Shown piece after piece: positions 14,242-21,209 of a DNA stretch of 27,142 bases (position 1 is the first letter of the stretch; every line of letters starts with the position of its first letter). Both the position numbers and the translations under genes were made by a program. The stretch comes from a virus: the IMG/VR virus record IMGVR_UViG_3300027793_000246, positions 1 through 27,142 of that record; one strand, written 5' to 3'. The notes below the pieces were generated by a model. It was not told the DNA's origin, searched no databases, and saw only the letters and a list, made by a program, of their open reading frames with translations.

Positions 14242-16101
14242 ATGGAGGACATACAGAAGATTGTCGATAAATTTATTTCCAAGCACAAAGCATGGCATCA
14301 GTACAATTTATCCAATCCAAAGAAAGGCACTAAGTACCCGGAATATTGGAGCGGCTACAATTATGCTGCACGGATGTATGACAGCATCTTACCGCACAGC
14401 CGCTCGGATGTTTACCCTGAGCACTTGCTTTCTGTACGCGCTCCAAATCAAACCGATGCGCAGGCTAACTACATTAAGGAGAACTATAAGGCAACAACGC
14501 TGAGTGTGTTCGAAGATTTCAAGAGCACGATAAGCCGCGCATTTGCCGACCAAAACTGGAGCATAAGGTACAACGGCGAAGTTGACCCGCGATTCGGTGA
14601 GGAGACCTTTCAGCAATATGTTAACAATGAGATTGAGAAGTTCGGCTCATTGGAAATGTTCATCAAGAATATGCTTCCAACTTTGAAGCTCGTAGATGCC
14701 AATGGCATCATTGCGATATTCCCTGAGGATATATACACAGACGAGGAAGGCACTATCACCAACGACCTGATAAAGCCGATGCCTGAATACTACAACTGCA
14801 AGAACATTGTAGGGCAGGACTTTGGCGAGTATTACTTAGTAATCACCGATGACTACTCCAATGTAAAGGTTGGCAGCAAGATGGAAAAGAGCGGAATGAT
14901 TCTTGAGCTATATGGCAAAGAAGCAATCTATCGCATCGAGCAGGTAGGCAAGAAGTCTGACTTCACCTTTAGCGAACCAGTGCTTGTGTTTCAGCATAAC
15001 TTAGGCTATGTTCCTGCAATTAAGTTGATGGGCTCACCGCAGCTTATTGGTGATGAGCTTGCGTTCCAATCGCCATTCATTACAGCAGTGCCACTACTTG
15101 ACCAAGTGATACTTGATGAGAGCTACTTGCAGATGAGCAAGGCTACAAGCGCATTCCCTTTTATGGTTGCGCTTGGCGAGATATGCGAGTTCACCGATAA
15201 GGAAGGCAACCGATGTAATGATGGGCAGATATTCGACCCTATCAACGGCGGCTATCGCACCTGCGGCAGTTGCTCAGGTAGTGGAGTAAAGAGCAGATTC
15301 TCACCAACAGGAATGCTACTCATTAAACCAAAGACATCAATCAGCGAAGGAGACACCGGATTGAGCGGTGAGTATCTTAAGTTCGTGTCTCCACCGATGG
15401 AAACATTGAGCTTCTTGCGCACCGAGATTGAGCAGCAGATGGCAAAGTCAAGAAGGATATTGCACTTGCCATCGAGCGATGAGAGCGGAACTATTGGCGA
15501 GGCATCCACAGCAACGGGCAGCTTGAATAAGTTGCGCAGCTTGTATGCGTTTATTAAGCCAATCTCAGACCAGCTATTTACTATTTATGAGTTCTGCTTA
15601 GTAACAATCGGGCGGATGAGATATGGCGATTTATTCGGCGGCGTTAACTTAGTATATCCGACATCATTCGACATTAGCACTCCGAGCGACTACCTTGCAG
15701 TAATTAGCGAGGGGGTTAAAGCAGGAGTGCCGCCATCAATTACCTTTAGCAATGTGTACAACTACATCAGAGCGATTCACTATACAGACGACGAGACAAG
15801 CGCGATATACGACTTAATTATCAATGCCGATGAATTGCTGCTAATGAGCAATGCGGATGTATTAGCGAGGCTCGCAAGCGGCACAGTTGAGAAGTGGCAG
15901 GATGTATTGCACAACAGCGCACCTCAGCTTATTATGGAGTTGATTAGAGATTACATTCCAACCGAAGGAGCTCCGACATTCCTAAGCCTACCAATGAGCG
16001 ATAAGATAAGACTATTGCAGGAGAAGGCAGCGGAAAAAATCAGAGTACAACTTGACCCAATAGCGCAGGCGCAACAAACATTATTGAATGGCATCGTTTG
16101 A
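14242..16101 (+). CDS. Portal protein with internal zinc-binding motif, 619 aa
   Basis: This forms the dodecameric ring at the capsid vertex through which DNA is packaged. Evidence: length, position directly ahead of the MuF-like gene, alternating helices and strands, and phrases typical of portal proteins of Bacteroidota phages (YWSGYNYAARMYDSIL near the start, VPLLDQVILDESYLQMSK in the middle, LPSSDESGTIGEASTATGSL near 410). Four cysteines at 315, 325, 341 and 344 (EICEFTDKEGNRC, then TCGSCSGSG) form a rubredoxin- or DnaJ-like zinc knuckle in the middle, unusual for a portal. The gene overlaps the next by 14 bases. An analogous DUF-type portal-like protein is possible, but context makes portal the best call. 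Confidence 0.8.
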   Translation: MEDIQKIVDKFISKHKAWHQYNLSNPKKGTKYPEYWSGYNYAARMYDSILPHSRSDVYPEHLLSVRAPNQTDAQANYIKENYKATTLSVFEDFKSTISRAFADQNWSIRYNGEVDPRFGEETFQQYVNNEIEKFGSLEMFIKNMLPTLKLVDANGIIAIFPEDIYTDEEGTITNDLIKPMPEYYNCKNIVGQDFGEYYLVITDDYSNVKVGSKMEKSGMILELYGKEAIYRIEQVGKKSDFTFSEPVLVFQHNLGYVPAIKLMGSPQLIGDELAFQSPFITAVPLLDQVILDESYLQMSKATSAFPFMVALGEICEFTDKEGNRCNDGQIFDPINGGYRTCGSCSGSGVKSRFSPTGMLLIKPKTSISEGDTGLSGEYLKFVSPPMETLSFLRTEIEQQMAKSRRILHLPSSDESGTIGEASTATGSLNKLRSLYAFIKPISDQLFTIYEFCLVTIGRMRYGDLFGGVNLVYPTSFDISTPSDYLAVISEGVKAGVPPSITFSNVYNYIRAIHYTDDETSAIYDLIINADELLLMSNADVLARLASGTVEKWQDVLHNSAPQLIMELIRDYIPTEGAPTFLSLPMSDKIRLLQEKAAEKIRVQLDPIAQAQQTLLNGIV

Positions 16102-16999
16102 GCAGCTCGTTAAAGAGAAGATTAAGCTGCTGGAAAGTGTACCAGAGAGCATTGCAACTGCGGCAATCAAGGCACAGCGCGATGCGTGGCGAAAGATTGA
16201 ACCAATGTTGCAGGAGATGGATGTCGACGCCGATGGAAACATTGCACAGACAGAAGACAACATCCGAAGAATTGGACTAATAACAGACGAGCTAAATAAG
16301 TCGCTGGCAGGGGGTGAGTATCGCGATGCGGTGCAGTCCTTTCTCGGCTCAATAGATGAAGGCGTACAGCTAACAGACGATATTGCAAAGAAGATTGATA
16401 GCTCCTTTAAGCCTGACAACGTGCAGAAACAGCTATTGGCAATATCCAAGCAGAATGCAATCAATGCTTTCTTTGGATCGGGGCTTCGGCAAAATGTTTC
16501 AGTGCCATTCTTAGAGCAGCTAACTGCGAATGTTGCCGCAAGAGCGCCGCTAAACCAAGCTGTTAAGGCGCTCAAAGGAGTTATTGAAGGAACGGAAACA
16601 ACAGACGGCAGGCTGCTTGCTAATGTGCGCACCACCGCAGGAACAGCGCAGGCGATTGCAGACCGAAGCTATTCAGCAGCAGTTAATGAGGAGCTCGGCA
16701 TTGAATACTTCCAATACTTAGGAGGCGAGATTGCAACAACAAGAACTTTCTGCCAGCACCGCGAAGGGCAGATATTTCACCGCAAAGAGATTGAATCATG
16801 GGGCAATGGCGAAAATAGCGCAGGCATTAACGACATACGAGGCGGCACTTGGGATGGTCGCATTGATGGCACTGATAGCAAGACAATCTTTACCTTTGTT
16901 GGCGGTTGGAACTGCCGCCACTACCTTGTGCCAATAATTGCCAATAGAGTGCCTGCCTCAATTAAGGCAAGAGCGAAGGCGGAGGGGTATGTGGAGTGA
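16088..16999 (+). CDS. MuF-like minor head (head morphogenesis) protein, 303 aa
   Basis: Seen near the C-terminus: TRTFCQHREGQIFHRKEIESW, then GGTWDGRIDGT and GGWNCRHYLVPI, the Cys/His-bearing motif set of the phage Mu gpF-like domain. The N-terminal two thirds is helical (FEQLVKEKIKLLESVPESIA). Proteins of this type sit inside the head beside the portal and are needed for correct head assembly; some travel into the host. The overlap with the portal gene supports this. The stop codon TGA (16997-16999) lies inside an 11-base inverted repeat that marks the edge of the minus-strand gene cluster. Confidence 0.85.
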   Translation: MASFEQLVKEKIKLLESVPESIATAAIKAQRDAWRKIEPMLQEMDVDADGNIAQTEDNIRRIGLITDELNKSLAGGEYRDAVQSFLGSIDEGVQLTDDIAKKIDSSFKPDNVQKQLLAISKQNAINAFFGSGLRQNVSVPFLEQLTANVAARAPLNQAVKALKGVIEGTETTDGRLLANVRTTAGTAQAIADRSYSAAVNEELGIEYFQYLGGEIATTRTFCQHREGQIFHRKEIESWGNGENSAGINDIRGGTWDGRIDGTDSKTIFTFVGGWNCRHYLVPIIANRVPASIKARAKAEGYVE

Positions 17000-17306
17000 T
17001 TGCCGAAGTTTTGTTGCGGGTAGCCAGTAGTTAGTTGCCATTTTTTGACAACTCTAACTTTTTCAACTCTATTTCAAGCCTTAACTTTTCTTTTTCAAGT
17101 TCAATCATTTCTTTTTTATACTGAATGTCTTTATTCAGTTCTTTGCCAAATTTATAAGCCCCACCAACTAAAACGAGTAATAAAACGGCAACTAACAGCA
17201 CATTGCCAAAAGTGGGGGTTTCATTTTTCATATCAACATTTTCCATATTATCAAGTTTTGTATTTTAATTAAACATTAGTGGTACAATGCCCCACCTTCG
17301 GCAATC
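16998..17306. repeat. 11-bp inverted repeats flanking the first cassette-like unit
   Basis: GATTGCCGAAG at 16998-17008 and its exact reverse complement CTTCGGCAATC at 17296-17306 bracket a 309-base unit containing one minus-strand gene. The left copy overlaps the MuF stop codon; the right copy is part of the next boundary repeat. This might be the mark of an inserted mobile unit or two halves of a recombination site. Confidence 0.6.
17031..17246 (-). CDS. Small membrane protein with charged C-terminal helix, 71 aa
   Basis: Seen: one membrane segment (VLLVAVLLLVLVGGAYKF) and then a long charged helix made of K, E and L (MIELEKEKLRLEIELKKLELSK), likely to form a coiled coil. TAA is in GGCAACTAAC, close to the boundary motif. 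This is the last gene of the minus-strand cluster. The layout (membrane anchor plus coiled coil) is seen in small prophage and cassette proteins, including spanin-like and exclusion proteins, but nothing identifies its role. Confidence 0.6.
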   Translation of the reverse strand: MENVDMKNETPTFGNVLLVAVLLLVLVGGAYKFGKELNKDIQYKKEMIELEKEKLRLEIELKKLELSKNGN

Positions 17307-17323
17307 TGCGACCCGTTATAGGC
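17276..17323 (-). repeat. Cassette boundary repeat, copy 1
   Basis: On the minus strand TATAACGGGTCGCAG is followed by GAAGGTGGGGCATT and ACCAC, matching copies at 18112-18153 and 18432-18465. The TAA stop of the 17537-17316 gene is the TAA of this motif. Confidence 0.6.
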
Positions 17324-17537
17324 TATTAATAGACCCTTCATAATCTGCCTCGACTGCTTTTAACGAAAGACTTTTTTTGCCTCCTTTAGTTTTAACCCAA
17401 GCGGATAACCTATAAATTTTATCTTCAATTTTGATATATCCTCCATAGTCAGGAGATTTATCAGTTGTTTTCATTGGGAATTGGTTTAGATGTCCTGCAC
17501 CTTCCAGTAGTTCCTCTAAATACTTTTTTTTGTCCAT
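17316..17537 (-). CDS. Hypothetical protein, 73 aa
   Basis: The product begins MDKKKYLEELLEGAGHLNQF and continues with strands (GGYIKIEDKIYRLSAWVKTKGGKKSLSLKA). The second half, IKIEDKIYRLSAWVKTKGGKKSLSL, recalls small single-stranded DNA-binding or DUF-type beta proteins that report on metabolism (x-x-Y-R-L-x-A-W-x-K), but no family is certain. It is a stand-alone gene between two boundary repeats, with its TAA inside one of them. Confidence 0.6.
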   Translation of the reverse strand: MDKKKYLEELLEGAGHLNQFPMKTTDKSPDYGGYIKIEDKIYRLSAWVKTKGGKKSLSLKAVEADYEGSINSL

Positions 17538-17571
17538 TGTTTTATTATTTATGTGATTAAAAATTTAACAG

Positions 17572-17667
17572 CCTATAACAAGGTATTTGCAAAATTGCCC
17601 ATTAACATTTGTGCTTAATTTGAAGTATCTGCAAGGGCAACTTCGCAAATACCCGACCGTTATGCCC
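17572..17667 (-). repeat. attC-like palindromic boundary between two minus-strand genes
   Basis: Outer arms ATAAC (17575-17579) and GTTAT (17659-17663), inner arms GGTATTTGC (17582-17590) and GCAAATACC (17645-17653), then TTGCCC (17595-17600) and GGGCAA (17635-17640), around a 34-base loop that itself has ATTAA/TTAAT. Unpaired, unequal spacers separate the arms on the two sides. Paired outer and inner boxes with a spacer and a terminal loop are the architecture of an integron attC site. The TAA stop of the gene at 18094-17660 is part of the outer arm, as in many integron cassettes. The outer box does not match the GTTRRRY consensus exactly. Confidence 0.6.
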
Positions 17668-18094
17668 CATTATAAACATAGCGTTCCATAGCAAATTTAG
17701 CCGACAACATTTCCTCATCTTTTGGGTATTCTCCAATCTTTGTAAAGTGTTGCAATGTGTTTGGCAAGTTTTTATTCCACGGATAATAGTTTTCGCATCC
17801 GTATTTTAAAGAAACCATATTGTGTTCAGGTTCTTCATAATCTTCAAATGATTTGGCATCGGTTATTGTAATAACGTATGCTTTCATTTTAAAGTCATTA
17901 TCACGCTTAACAATTATTCCAATGCTATCGGCATAATGATATTTATGGTCGCCTCCATCTTCGGAGTAAAACACAATATCGTTTTCTTTAACTTCTGACC
18001 CGTCTTTATAAAAATAACGGGGCATAACAGCACCTACCAAAAAGGCGGGGCTTTCGGCTTCGTTAGAAGCATTTGTGGTTACATTATCATTCAT
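17660..18094 (-). CDS. Hypothetical protein, 144 aa
   Basis: The largest gene of the inverted cluster. Residues 25-75 (MPRYFYKDGSEVKENDIVFYSEDGGDHKYHYADSIGIIVKR) read as a small SH3-like barrel of strands, and the end (LSAKFAMERYVYNG) is helical. Sequences with the pattern D-G-x-E-V-x-x-x-D-I-V are known in small cargo proteins of many bacteria, but I do not assign a function. The gene is bounded by a boundary repeat upstream and the attC-like palindrome downstream; its stop lies in the latter. Confidence 0.65.
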   Translation of the reverse strand: MNDNVTTNASNEAESPAFLVGAVMPRYFYKDGSEVKENDIVFYSEDGGDHKYHYADSIGIIVKRDNDFKMKAYVITITDAKSFEDYEEPEHNMVSLKYGCENYYPWNKNLPNTLQHFTKIGEYPKDEEMLSAKFAMERYVYNGA

Positions 18095-18111
18095 CTTTCT
18101 AAGTTTATTTT

Positions 18112-18153
18112 GTGGTTAAAATCCCGCCCTTCTGGTAGCTGCAAAACGTTAGC
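18112..18153 (-). repeat. Cassette boundary repeat, copy 2
   Basis: On the minus strand GCTAACGTTTTGCAGCT, then GAAGGGCGGGATT and AACCAC. It shares TAACG-n-TTTGCAGCT and GCGGGATT with copy 3 and GAAGG...ACCAC with copy 1. It lies between the stop of the 18398-18162 gene and the start of the 18094-17660 gene. Confidence 0.65.
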
Positions 18154-18161
18154 GGAAATGG

Positions 18162-18398
18162 TCAGACGTTGTATCTAACAGCAGAAACCATTGCTATCAA
18201 CAATAAAATACCTGCTATAATTGCACCATCTGTCCCAAACATTTGTCCAATGCAAAACATTACACCGCCTGATAATATTGTTGATACAAACATATACCAT
18301 CCAGTTCCCTTTTTAACTTTCGATAAACCACTACCGCTAACAGCATTTTTGCTCAATGCGGGGTTCTCGTTTTCTAAGTTTGTTTTTTCTGTATTCAT
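18162..18398 (-). CDS. Small two-pass membrane protein, 78 aa
   Basis: A polar N-terminal half (NTEKTNLENENPALSKNAVSG) is followed by two membrane segments (YMFVSTILSGGVMFCIGQMF and IIAGILLLIAMVSAV). No signal or family is recognised. It starts downstream of boundary copy 3 and stops 9 bases ahead of the TAACG motif of copy 2. Small membrane proteins are frequent among integron cassettes and among phage exclusion genes. Confidence 0.6.
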   Translation of the reverse strand: MNTEKTNLENENPALSKNAVSGSGLSKVKKGTGWYMFVSTILSGGVMFCIGQMFGTDGAIIAGILLLIAMVSAVRYNV

Positions 18399-18431
18399 AA
18401 TTTTCGTTTTTTAAGTAAGTTTATCTTCATC

Positions 18432-18465
18432 AATCCCGCACTAAGCAAAGCTGCAAACCGTTACC
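18432..18465 (-). repeat. Cassette boundary repeat, copy 3
   Basis: On the minus strand GGTAACGGTTTGCAGCT, then GTGCGGGATT. The TAA is the stop codon of the gene at 18670-18461. It matches copy 2 closely in its first 17 and its last 8 bases. Confidence 0.65.
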
Positions 18466-18670
18466 ATTCACTCGGTGCTTCTTCGTATTCTTCGCCGCTG
18501 CCATCGCACTGCTTGCATTCAATAGTATGTTCGCGCCTGCACTCATCGGTGCAATCGGCGCACATTGTTTCAACTGCGCAGTCGTTCACAAAGCAGCGCA
18601 CTGACTGCTCAAGAATATAACCTGCACCCTCGCATCGGGTGCAATCAATTAATCGGAGGCGGTGGATCAT
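18461..18670 (-). CDS. Zinc-finger protein with DnaJ-like CxxCxGxG motifs, 69 aa
   Basis: Seen: CTRCEGAGYI near the start and CKQCDGSGEE near the end, two CxxCxGxG motifs as in the DnaJ zinc-finger, with further cysteines in between (CFVNDC, CADCTDEC). Two zinc sites are likely. Such mini-DnaJ-finger proteins are common in phages, where their task is mostly unknown. ATG overlaps the stop of the upstream gene (TGA at 18669-18667), so the two are translated as a pair. GC content resembles the main phage genes, unlike its AT-rich neighbours. Confidence 0.65.
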   Translation of the reverse strand: MIHRLRLIDCTRCEGAGYILEQSVRCFVNDCAVETMCADCTDECRREHTIECKQCDGSGEEYEEAPSEW

Positions 18671-18915
18671 GCGTTTGCGTAGCTTATTAGTTTATTAAAG
18701 TTTGTAAAAAATCTTCTTTGCATTTCTTGGTTAACATTATCATAGCAAATAGCTCTGCTGAAATCTTCAATTATATTTTTAGAAGTATTGAAACCTGCTG
18801 AGAATTTAAGACCATTAATTGAAAATTCAATATCCATGTTGTATCCGTTTACATCAACTACTGTATATTCTACATTCATTTTTGTAAGTTTAGAAATTAA
18901 GTTTGCTGTTGTCAT
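18667..18915 (-). CDS. Hypothetical protein, 82 aa
   Basis: First gene of the inverted cluster, about 28 bases downstream of its promoter's expected start. Contains an N-terminal helix (ISKLTKMN), strands (VEYTVVDVNGYNMDIEFSINGLKFSAGFN) and a helical C-terminus (QEMQRRFFTNFNKLISYAN). No family is recognised. It is AT-rich, and could be a small regulator or an unrelated cargo gene. Confidence 0.6.
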   Translation of the reverse strand: MTTANLISKLTKMNVEYTVVDVNGYNMDIEFSINGLKFSAGFNTSKNIIEDFSRAICYDNVNQEMQRRFFTNFNKLISYANA

Positions 18916-18947
18916 GTTTTCGATTTTTTGAGTGAATAATTATAGGG

Positions 18948-18977
18948 CAAAGATAATACTTTTTTTTAATTATGCAA
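18948..18977 (-). promoter_or_regulatory. Promoter for the inverted gene cluster
   Basis: On the minus strand TTG (18977-18975), a 19-base spacer, then TATCTTTG (18955-18948): a full Bacteroidota-type promoter. It gives a leader of roughly 28 bases ahead of ATG 18915. Confidence 0.7.
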
Positions 18978-19020
18978 TAGGCAATCAAAATAATTATGTA
19001 TTTTATTTTCAAATAATATT

Positions 19021-19028
19021 TATCTTTG
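19021..19028 (+). promoter_or_regulatory. Promoter -7 element for the scaffold region
   Basis: TATCTTTG four bases before ATG 19033, again pointing to a leaderless transcript. No clear TTG lies 17-19 bases upstream. It faces away from the minus-strand promoter across a 117-base AT-rich region, so plus-strand transcription restarts here after the inverted cluster. Confidence 0.55.
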
Positions 19029-19032
19029 CGGT

Positions 19033-19248
19033 ATGACCTATTATATATTAAGCGATGGCAGCATTAAACAAGCAACAGACGTGCTTGCCAAAGAGCTAAT
19101 AAAAAGAGGCGCAAGAGAATTGAAACTCACACCAATAGAAATAAATTATGAAACAAGAGGAAGCACTGGAGCTGGTCAAGTTCCTGAACTTAGAGGAGGC
19201 AACAGACCTCGAAGCGGCAAAAGAAAAGTTCCAAGAAAATTGGATTAA
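19033..19248 (+). CDS. Small hypothetical protein, 71 aa, overlapping the scaffold gene
   Basis: The first 40 residues (MTYYILSDGSIKQATDVLAK, ELIKRGARELKLTPIEI) look like a normal small domain. The last 30 are Gly/Arg/Lys-rich (RGGNRPRSGKRKVPRK) and come from the 101-base overlap with the next gene in another frame. It starts just after a promoter element. Either it is a short protein with a basic tail, or its natural stop was lost and it now reads into the scaffold gene. Confidence 0.5.
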   Translation: MTYYILSDGSIKQATDVLAKELIKRGARELKLTPIEINYETRGSTGAGQVPELRGGNRPRSGKRKVPRKLD

Positions 19249-19960
19249 ACAAGAGGAGGTAAGCAGTAAAATCGGCAAGCTCACTGGCACTATTGCGAAT
19301 GTAACACGCAAAGCATTTGAGCCGTTCGGCATTGTGCTAACTGATGAAGATTTCAAAGGGCAAAAAGTTGAGGAGGTTATCCGCAACGCATCGGAGAAGG
19401 CAAAGTCAGAATACGAAAAGCAGCGCGAAGATTGGGAAAAGCGAGCATCAGGCAACGGGTCAGAGGCGCTTATCCAAGAGTGGGAGAAAAAGTATAAATC
19501 ACTTGAGCGCAAGAGCAACGAGCTTGATAGCGCTCGCCAAGATGTGATGTCGCAGTTCGAGAATTATAAGCAGCAAGTTGCAACAGAGATGAAGAATAGC
19601 AAGATTAACAATTCATTCGAGAAGGAGCTGGCGAATTTGAAACTTGACCCAACAGTTAACGAGTACACCATTCGCGGCTTTAAGTCTGCCGTTACTGAGA
19701 AGTATGCAATCGACTTAGAGGAGGATGGAGCGTTCATTGTCAAAGATAAAAAGACGGGCGAGCGCCTGAAGTCTAAAGAGAAAGCAGGCTCATTCTTAAG
19801 CGTTTCAGATGTGCTATTGAAAGAGGCAACAGAAGCAGGAATAATCCAAAAGAATCCGCACGCTGGTGCAAAGTTTCCAAAGCAAACGCCGTTCACTCCA
19901 ATACTTGAGCAGCAGAATAGCAAGTTGAAATCTATCAATCCAAGATTTTATACAAAGTAA
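19148..19960 (+). CDS. Capsid scaffold protein, 270 aa
   Basis: Seen: high Glu/Lys content, a long predicted coiled coil (about residues 70-165: SEKAKSEYEKQREDWEKRA, KKYKSLERKSNELDSARQD), and a basic C-terminal end (QQNSKLKSINPRFYTK). This, with the position directly ahead of the major capsid gene, is the pattern of a head scaffold that is removed after prohead assembly; the basic tail could bind the capsid protein. There is no protease motif here or nearby that I can recognise. Confidence 0.75.
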   Translation: MKQEEALELVKFLNLEEATDLEAAKEKFQENWIKQEEVSSKIGKLTGTIANVTRKAFEPFGIVLTDEDFKGQKVEEVIRNASEKAKSEYEKQREDWEKRASGNGSEALIQEWEKKYKSLERKSNELDSARQDVMSQFENYKQQVATEMKNSKINNSFEKELANLKLDPTVNEYTIRGFKSAVTEKYAIDLEEDGAFIVKDKKTGERLKSKEKAGSFLSVSDVLLKEATEAGIIQKNPHAGAKFPKQTPFTPILEQQNSKLKSINPRFYTK

Positions 19961-20014
19961 GTAACCATTTGCAATTGGTAATCGTATAGCGCATCGTGGT
20001 TGATGTTGTTTTTT

Positions 20015-20049
20015 AAGTGCTGGGCTTGTTTTGTTCAGCACTTTTTTTT
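20015..20049 (+). terminator. Rho-independent terminator after the scaffold gene
   Basis: AAGTGCTG (20015-20022) pairs with CAGCACTT (20036-20043) around a 13-base loop and is followed by a run of eight T (20042-20049). Confidence 0.8.
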
Positions 20050-20058
20050 ATACCTTTG
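20031..20058 (+). promoter_or_regulatory. Promoter for the major capsid gene
   Basis: TTG at 20031-20033 (in the terminator loop), 17 bases, then TACCTTTG at 20051-20058. The transcript would carry a leader of about 100 bases before ATG 20166. It allows separate high expression of the capsid protein. Confidence 0.75.
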
Positions 20059-20165
20059 CCATTCTCTATGTGTAGTCGGCAGGACTTTAGCTGCAACCAG
20101 TAGGCATTATCGCATCAGCCTTTAGAATACGATGTACTAATTTGAAAACTACAAACGACTATATC

Positions 20166-21209
20166 ATGTCAATATCAAGAATACTATCCGAATGTCCTAA
20201 CGTACAGATGTGGTTAGGAGAATTATTTATCGAAGTTGGTCAACGCGAGCAACTACCTTTCTTAGAGTTTTTATTGTCTCCTGAGAATGTAAAATTAATC
20301 AGAACCGAAGTTGCACCGGGCGGCGGCAAATTAAAAACCGTACAAGCTCGTTGGATTCAGCGCTTGCCTGAAACAGAAGTTGAAGAAGGTGGCAACATCT
20401 TAACTTGTACTTCTGATAACACTTACGGCGATACAACTACAACTTACACAGTTGATACAACTGACACTTACATTGCTTCTCAATTAATCAATGCTGCTGA
20501 CATCGCTCGCCATTGCCAAGAGAACTCTCGCTATGTGCTTGAGAGCATCATGCGTTTGATGGATGTACTTGACCGCAAAGTAGCTTCTGCTGCTGCTGTT
20601 CAAGCGGTTGCTGCTATCGGTAACTGGGGAACAGATGTTGAAGGTTTCTATACCGTAACTTCTGACTGCTTAGTGATTGATACAATCAACGGCAATGAGC
20701 CTAACCCATTTGCTATTGCTGACATTCAGCAAGCTACAAGAATGGCAAACTATCCATCTGCTCCAGTTGCATTCGGTGGTGCTGCAATGCAGCGTTACGC
20801 AAATGCGATGGCTGCTGGGTGCTGCTCTCAGTACGGCATCAACTTATTGGAAATCACACAGCAAAACGGCTTTGGCTTTGCTTATGATTCAAGATTAGCT
20901 GCTGCGCAAGGATCGCAAACAAAAGCGTTAATCACAACAGCGGGTGCGTTGCAGTGGTTATCATTCAACTTAGCTGAGTGGAACGCTGGCATCACTCCAG
21001 TTGCAGGAAGCAACTATTCAAAAACTTTATTGTTCACTCCTGCTGGCTTACCAGTTGATTTGACAATGAAGGATGATTGCGGTAACTTATCTATTGTATT
21101 AACTACAACTGGTATCTTAGCTGCATTGCCAACTGACATCTACGAGGCAAGCGATAAGTTTGCAGGTGTGAACTATGTAAACTGCGTTTCAATTGTAAAC
21201 CCGTCTTAG
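20166..21209 (+). CDS. Major capsid protein, 347 aa
   Basis: Start at ATG 20166 (MSISRILSECPNVQMWLGEL); a TTG at 20142 is possible but unneeded. The gene follows the scaffold, has its own promoter and long leader, and favours codons such as GCT, ACT, GGT and AAC, unlike its neighbours, as expected for a very abundant protein. The sequence (VEEGGNILTCTSDNTYGDTT, ADIARHCQENSRYVLESIM, YPSAPVAFGGAAMQRYANAM) resembles HK97-fold capsid proteins of Bacteroidota phages in length and composition. A slippery heptamer lies six bases ahead of its stop codon, so a longer minor form may exist. Confidence 0.75.
   Translation: MSISRILSECPNVQMWLGELFIEVGQREQLPFLEFLLSPENVKLIRTEVAPGGGKLKTVQARWIQRLPETEVEEGGNILTCTSDNTYGDTTTTYTVDTTDTYIASQLINAADIARHCQENSRYVLESIMRLMDVLDRKVASAAAVQAVAAIGNWGTDVEGFYTVTSDCLVIDTINGNEPNPFAIADIQQATRMANYPSAPVAFGGAAMQRYANAMAAGCCSQYGINLLEITQQNGFGFAYDSRLAAAQGSQTKALITTAGALQWLSFNLAEWNAGITPVAGSNYSKTLLFTPAGLPVDLTMKDDCGNLSIVLTTTGILAALPTDIYEASDKFAGVNYVNCVSIVNPS

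Noticed and set aside
18169-18414. Plus-strand open frame opposite the 18398-18162 gene
   Set aside because: It is the complement of two membrane helices; the minus-strand gene has better context (shared repeats, operon promoter).
17031-18915. Insertion sequence or transposon
   Set aside because: No transposase, and no terminal inverted repeats or target duplication around the whole block; the 11-bp repeats flank only one gene.
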